A DNA stretch of 17,298 nucleotides, taken from the NCBI GenBank assembly GCA_017379815.1, contig JAFNVK010000055.1:1-17298 (forward strand). The letters run 5' to 3'. The translations under genes were made by a program, and so were the position numbers. The stretch's first letter is position 1. Each line of letters starts with the position of its first letter. Under the pieces are notes generated by a model. It was given only the letters and a program-made list of their open reading frames with translations. It was not told the origin of the DNA and made no database searches. Positions 13,811 to 17,298 of this stretch are shown here, piece by piece. The DNA is from Clostridia bacterium. Lineage in GTDB: Bacteria > Bacillota > Clostridia > Oscillospirales > CAG-272.

Positions 13811-15526
13811 TCAGCATTTGCCAAAGAAGCGGAAGCCGTAGAAGCGGGAGCGCCGTACCCCTGAGGTGGAGAGGCGGAAGCGCAGGAAGCGGAAGCGGCC
13901 GAGCAGTGCGCGCAGGTCAAACAGCTCTGGCGATGTCCCCTCCTTGCCTCGGAGAAGGAATGCGGAGGAGAGCTGCTCGGTCTCCAGAAGCAGATTTACG
14001 CTATCCCCCTGCGTGCAGGCCGTCAGGGAAGCGCGAAGGGCGCGCTTGACCGTTTCGGGAGAATCGAAGGAGAGGTAACCGCTCTGGTAGACGGCCGTAA
14101 TGGGAGCGCCGCCGTCGGTGGAGAGGGAGGGGTCAAAGACGCAGACCTTGCCCTGCACGCAAAAGGCGGGGGCGTGGTCGAGCGTCAGCAGAAGGCCGGC
14201 GTGGATATTGTCAAAGCAATACCAGCGCTCCTCCTCGGTCGAGCGCACCCAGAGCAATCCGTCCGTGCTTGCCGCGTCGCGGATGCGGATCTCGCCCTCG
14301 GCAGGCAGGACCTGCAGGAGAACGTCCTGCATCTGCGCAGGGTTCAACAGACCCTCAACCTCGGAGGACAGCCGCTTGACGCTGAAGTCGTCGGGATGGC
14401 TGACGAGTGAGTGCAGGCGGTAGAGCCCGCCCGTACCAAAGACCAGCACGTCGTTTTCAAAGACGGCAAGGGCGTCCGCGCTCATGCAGCCGATACCGCA
14501 AAGGATCGGAATGGGGTCGAGCTTCTTTTGCTCCTTATCCCAAAGCAGAGACCATGCGCCGTCGCGGTGGAAGGCGAGCAGGCGGTCGTACTGCCGACAC
14601 ATGGCGGTAATGGGTGCGTCGGTGCTGCCCAGGTTGAGCAGATCCTCCTCGCGGAAGTAGAGCGGATCGGTCTTGGGGTAGAAGGCGCGGCAGGAATTCT
14701 GCATGCTCTCGCTGACGGGATAGGAGACGAAGAGGCGGTAGCCCTGCGGTGCGCCAAAGAGGTAGAGCGTTTCGCTTCCTACCGTGCGGTCGATGAAGCT
14801 TTCCCGTGCCTTGGAGATCACGGAAAAGAGGGAGGGGGGATATTTGCGCGTAAATGCGACCTCAACCGTGCTGCGCGCCGCAGCCCCCGTCACCGTCAGG
14901 GTCACGCCGTCGCCGCCCAGCGAATAGGCGCTCGTGCTGACGCCGTCCGTGATGACGCCGTCGATGTGCGTGGCCGAGAAGGGCAGGCGGAAGGTGTCGG
15001 ATCCGGTGGAGTTGAAATAATGCACGCGCAATCTCGGGGAGAGCAGGTTGGGCTCCTCCAGCACGTCACCGTATGCGGTGGGGTGCCAGTTGTAGCCGTA
15101 GAGCGGCGCGTAGGGCTCGGCCGGGACGAAGGCGGCGTTGCCGGTGCGCCAGACGAGCAGCTCGTTTCCGTCCTGCAGGTAGAGCGCATCCGCAAAGCGG
15201 AAGATGCGTGCGCGCCCCGTTTGCGTCGACAGAAGCCCGGCAGGGGTCTTTTCGCCGCGTTCGTCGATGCGGTAGACCACGTCGTCGCAAAGGGCGATGG
15301 ATGCCTCCTCACCGTCAAGCGTTCCCTTCCAGAAGGCGCGAACGGTGCCGGGAAGATCATGCTTGACGAACCAGCCCGCCCGCTTTTCGAGAGAGCCGTC
15401 CGCCAGGATGCGGAAGTTGCGCACCTCCTGGGCGCAGGAGCCGTTTGGGATCTGCCGGGCGCCAAGGCCGGGGAAGGCCGATAGCGTCTCCTTTGCCGTA
15501 GCCTTCGCGGGTTTGATTTTTGCCAT
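13811..15526 (-). CDS. Phage stabilisation/propeller-like structural protein
   Basis: A 571-residue protein. The start at 15526 (MAKIKPAKATAK) is chosen over 15607 because AAAGGAGTGA precedes it. NFRILADGSLEKRAGW (37-52) matches the G-x-L-x-K/R-R-x-G element near the start of P22 gp10-like packaged-DNA stabilisation proteins. The remainder is almost all beta, with repeated blades such as LLVWRTGNAAF, YDRLLAFHRDGAWSLLW, NDVLVFGTGGLYRLHSL and GKVCVFDPSLSTDGG. The last 30 residues are very basic (RFRFLRFRLSTSGVRRSRFY). In podoviruses this class seals the portal after packaging and attaches the tail. Its place here between large terminase and portal, not after the capsid genes, is noteworthy. It could also be a tail-hub or fibre-anchoring protein. 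Confidence 0.6.
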   Translation of the reverse strand: MAKIKPAKATAKETLSAFPGLGARQIPNGSCAQEVRNFRILADGSLEKRAGWFVKHDLPGTVRAFWKGTLDGEEASIALCDDVVYRIDERGEKTPAGLLSTQTGRARIFRFADALYLQDGNELLVWRTGNAAFVPAEPYAPLYGYNWHPTAYGDVLEEPNLLSPRLRVHYFNSTGSDTFRLPFSATHIDGVITDGVSTSAYSLGGDGVTLTVTGAAARSTVEVAFTRKYPPSLFSVISKARESFIDRTVGSETLYLFGAPQGYRLFVSYPVSESMQNSCRAFYPKTDPLYFREEDLLNLGSTDAPITAMCRQYDRLLAFHRDGAWSLLWDKEQKKLDPIPILCGIGCMSADALAVFENDVLVFGTGGLYRLHSLVSHPDDFSVKRLSSEVEGLLNPAQMQDVLLQVLPAEGEIRIRDAASTDGLLWVRSTEEERWYCFDNIHAGLLLTLDHAPAFCVQGKVCVFDPSLSTDGGAPITAVYQSGYLSFDSPETVKRALRASLTACTQGDSVNLLLETEQLSSAFLLRGKEGTSPELFDLRALLGRFRFLRFRLSTSGVRRSRFYGFRFFGKC

Positions 15527-15556
15527 AAACAGAATCACTCCTTTCGGGAAGAATCC

Positions 15557-15590
15557 GATGGACGGATATTGGCAAAGGCATATCCGCATC
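15557..15590 (-). other. Intergenic bulged hairpin upstream of the stabilisation-like gene
   Basis: GATG and CGGATAT (15557-15569, with a 2-base bulge) pair with ATATCCGCATC (15580-15590) around a 10-base loop, in the 139-base gap between large terminase stop and the next ATG. No T-run follows, so it is more likely an RNA processing or stability element than a terminator. The gap also holds the palindrome GCACGCGTGC and no gene. Confidence 0.4.
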
Positions 15591-15665
15591 GTGGTGTCCC
15601 GAGGCACGCGTGCACAGAAAACGCCTACCGTCGGGAGGGGGTTGCATGGGAATTTTTTATGCGCT

Positions 15666-17066
15666 TCAGAAAAGCGACTTCTTCGGCTTTGAAAAGCGAA
15701 AGACCTCCTGCCGTCCGCCGGGAGAAAAAGCGGCCGGGCGGCTCATCAGCGCGTAACGCAAGGCCTCCGGGGCGTGCGTCACGGCGTGCGGCTCTCCCGA
15801 GGCGTCCTCCGGACGCAAAGGATCGCAGAGCAGGGCGGGCAGGGAGGAGATCAGCACGCGGCAGTCCGCTCCGATGCGCAGAGCGGGTGCGCCCTCGGCA
15901 GGGCGCAGATACTCGCGCAGGAGGCGCCAGCCCGGGATACGGCGGTCGTCCGCCGCGCGGAGCGGAGGCATTCCGGGAACGGTCTGCAGGATCTCAAAGC
16001 CGCTTTTGCCCGTATCCTGACGGCGGTTGCGCAGGTCGGGGGAGGCGACGGCGTATTCGGGTGTCACCCCACGGCAGAGCGCCACCACGGCCTCCCCTGC
16101 CTCGCGCAGGACGAGATTCGGCTGACAAAATTCGCGCAGGACGAAGACGTTGCCGCTTGCATCCGTGCCGAGCAGAAGCGCCGCCAGCATATCAAAGCCG
16201 TAGTCCAGAGCCACGAAGTGGCGAAGCTCTCGCGGAATGGCCTCGGTCGCGCAGACGTGGAGCTCGGAGGAGAATTCGGGGAAGAACTGCCCCTCAAAGA
16301 CATCCCAGCGCCCGAGCAGCCAGGCGTCGCGCAGGCGCTTTGGGAGCGTTTCGAGCTGATGCACGTAGGCGGGATCCGCTTGCATCAGAACGGGGTTGTC
16401 GTAGACCCGTGCGGGAATAAAGCAGTAGTCCTCCGCTTTCTCTCCCTCGCGCATCTCGCGGTCAATGAAGAGGCGCTTCACCCAGGCGTGTCCAATCCCT
16501 CCGGGGTTGCAGGTCAGGTACATCCTTCGGGGAACGTCAGAGACACCGCGCAGACAGGCCTTAAAGATCGAGAACTGATATTCGCTCAGCTGCGTTGCCT
16601 CGTCGATGGCAATGACGTCGTATTCCTGTCCCTGATAGCGGAGGGTGTCGCGATCCGAGGCGCAGTACCCGAGATGGATGCGGCTTCCGTTTGGCAGGGA
16701 GAGGCATTTCTCGCTTTCCCGATAGGTCAGAAGCCCCGGGAATTCGGCGAGCAGGGGAAGGGTGTGGTTGGCCTTCAGCTCCGCGTAGGAGCGGCGGACC
16801 AGGAGGCAGCGGATACCGGGATAGGCAAGGCAGAGGCCGATCAGCTTGCGCCGAAGCGCCCAGGATTTTCCGCCGCCGCGTGCACCGCCGTAGGCCGTGT
16901 ATCGGGCTCTGGAGGCGAAGAACTGCTTTTGCCGTTCGTTAGGGCGTCCGCCGATGCGCAAAAGCGTTTCCGTGCCCGCCGCCCCTCCGCCGTCCTGCAC
17001 ACGCTCATTTGTGAAAAGGCTCATTTTTCCTCCGCCGTCCTGCATACGCTCATCCTTGGACATCAT
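15666..17066 (-). CDS. terL: Phage terminase large subunit
   Basis: A 466-residue DNA-packaging motor. The ATPase domain has Walker A GGARGGGKS (60-68), Walker B VIAIDEA (151-157, D155/E156) and the coupling motif TCNPGG (185-190). The RNase H-like nuclease domain has first acidic residue D288 (ALDYG) and second D344 (SPD), and ends near THAPEALRYAL, where the last acidic residue is E. It cuts concatemeric phage DNA and pumps it into the prohead through the portal. The ATG at 17066 overlaps the upstream stop (ATGA) and follows GGAGG. A second in-frame ATG at 17024 has GGAGGAAAA directly before it. The first 30 residues contain a duplicated E-R-M/V-Q-D-G-G-G motif, not part of the enzyme core. 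Confidence 0.93.
   Translation of the reverse strand: MMSKDERMQDGGGKMSLFTNERVQDGGGAAGTETLLRIGGRPNERQKQFFASRARYTAYGGARGGGKSWALRRKLIGLCLAYPGIRCLLVRRSYAELKANHTLPLLAEFPGLLTYRESEKCLSLPNGSRIHLGYCASDRDTLRYQGQEYDVIAIDEATQLSEYQFSIFKACLRGVSDVPRRMYLTCNPGGIGHAWVKRLFIDREMREGEKAEDYCFIPARVYDNPVLMQADPAYVHQLETLPKRLRDAWLLGRWDVFEGQFFPEFSSELHVCATEAIPRELRHFVALDYGFDMLAALLLGTDASGNVFVLREFCQPNLVLREAGEAVVALCRGVTPEYAVASPDLRNRRQDTGKSGFEILQTVPGMPPLRAADDRRIPGWRLLREYLRPAEGAPALRIGADCRVLISSLPALLCDPLRPEDASGEPHAVTHAPEALRYALMSRPAAFSPGGRQEVFRFSKPKKSLF
16984..17053 (-). repeat. Two 25-bp direct repeats in the terminase N-terminus
   Basis: Copies at 16984-17008 and 17029-17053 (core TCCGCCGTCCTGCA then C or T, then ACGCTCAT on the plus strand) differ at one base and lie 45 bases apart, in frame. 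They code the duplicated E-R-x-Q-D-G-G-G motif, and the sequence between them holds a second start codon. This looks like a recent duplication of the gene's beginning. Confidence 0.85.
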
Positions 17067-17298
17067 TTGCCGTCCTCCAGAATGTCGTGCTCAAAGACCA
17101 GGCGGAGCTGCTCGCAGGAGGTGCTTACTCCGGCCGTCTCCTTTGCCTCGGCATACCCGAGCCTTCGCTTGAGGTAGGCGGAGAGGAGGTTCGGGGAGAT
17201 GGAGGCGTTGAGTGCCTCGTCCTCCAGGATCGCACACAGGCGGTCGTAGAGCTCGGGATGGGAGTGCCGCAGCCGATCGGCCGAGGACACGCCGCAGC
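17063..17298 (-). CDS. Probable small terminase subunit, 5' end outside the window
   Basis: The frame stays open to the right edge, so the true start is probably beyond it; a GTG at 17290 is the only start-like codon inside. The visible 75 residues are helical and acidic: SHPELYDRLCAILEDEALNA, then LLSAYLKRRLGYAEAKETAG and CEQLRLVFEHDILED. The stop overlaps the large terminase ATG, so the two are translationally coupled. Small terminases recognise the packaging site and recruit the large subunit; the identity here is inferred from position and size, since the diagnostic N-terminal DNA-binding helix-turn-helix would lie outside the window. Confidence 0.5.
   Translation of the reverse strand, partial: CGVSSADRLRHSHPELYDRLCAILEDEALNASISPNLLSAYLKRRLGYAEAKETAGVSTSCEQLRLVFEHDILEDGK

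Noticed and set aside
12002..13864. A 620-codon plus-strand open frame opposite the portal gene
   Set aside because: It is antisense to a clear portal protein. High GC and strong codon bias keep the opposite strand free of stops, and there is no ribosome binding site.

Overview
This 17.3 kb window looks like the chromosome of a high-GC, spore-forming member of the Clostridia (Firmicutes), probably a gut-type lineage. The evidence is ribonuclease J, a SpoVAC homologue, an AbrB/SpoVT-type regulator, AAGGAGG-type ribosome binding sites and near-consensus sigma-A promoters. A phage head-and-packaging cassette occupies the right-hand 7 kb. Family names below come from sequence recognition by eye, without a database search.

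Positions 1-6.9 kb hold housekeeping and envelope genes. A PerR-like Fur-family regulator (113-490, +) sits behind a perfect TTGACA-17-TATAAT promoter and ends at a strong bidirectional terminator. Leftward genes follow: a cysteine-pair protein (630-1277), a large membrane-anchored SurA/parvulin-like foldase with a T-D-P-E repeat tail (1398-4034), ribonuclease J (4214-5905) with its own sigma-A promoter and a leader of about 300 nt, and a small tail-anchored membrane protein (6273-6563). An AbrB-like regulator with a C-terminal zinc-ribbon (6857-7102, +) reads divergently from the latter.

Positions 7.1-8.7 kb have a sporulation flavour. They hold a 30-residue Cys-rich membrane peptide (7348-7440, -) behind a sigma-K-like promoter, a lipoprotein (7637-8131, +) behind a sigma-E-like promoter, and a solitary spoVAC (8142-8582, -) without adjacent spoVAD or spoVAE. 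A short operon then runs rightward: a coiled-coil protein (8719-9063) and a visibly AT-richer, unrecognised 311-residue protein (9124-10059).

Positions 10.1-17.3 kb are a leftward phage structural operon. In transcription order it has a probable small terminase (cut by the window edge), large terminase, a stabilisation/propeller-like structural protein, portal, scaffold, major capsid protein and a head-tail connector-like protein. It ends in a perfect 11-bp UUCG-loop terminator shared with the converging 9124-10059 gene. No tail, lysis, lysogeny or integrase gene follows the connector inside the window. It may be a truncated prophage, a head-only satellite, or a prophage whose other modules lie beyond the right edge. 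The most interesting points are this head-only layout, the foreign-looking gene at its border, a terminator facing the wrong way between scaffold and capsid genes, and the cluster of mother-cell-type promoter matches near 7.2-7.6 kb.
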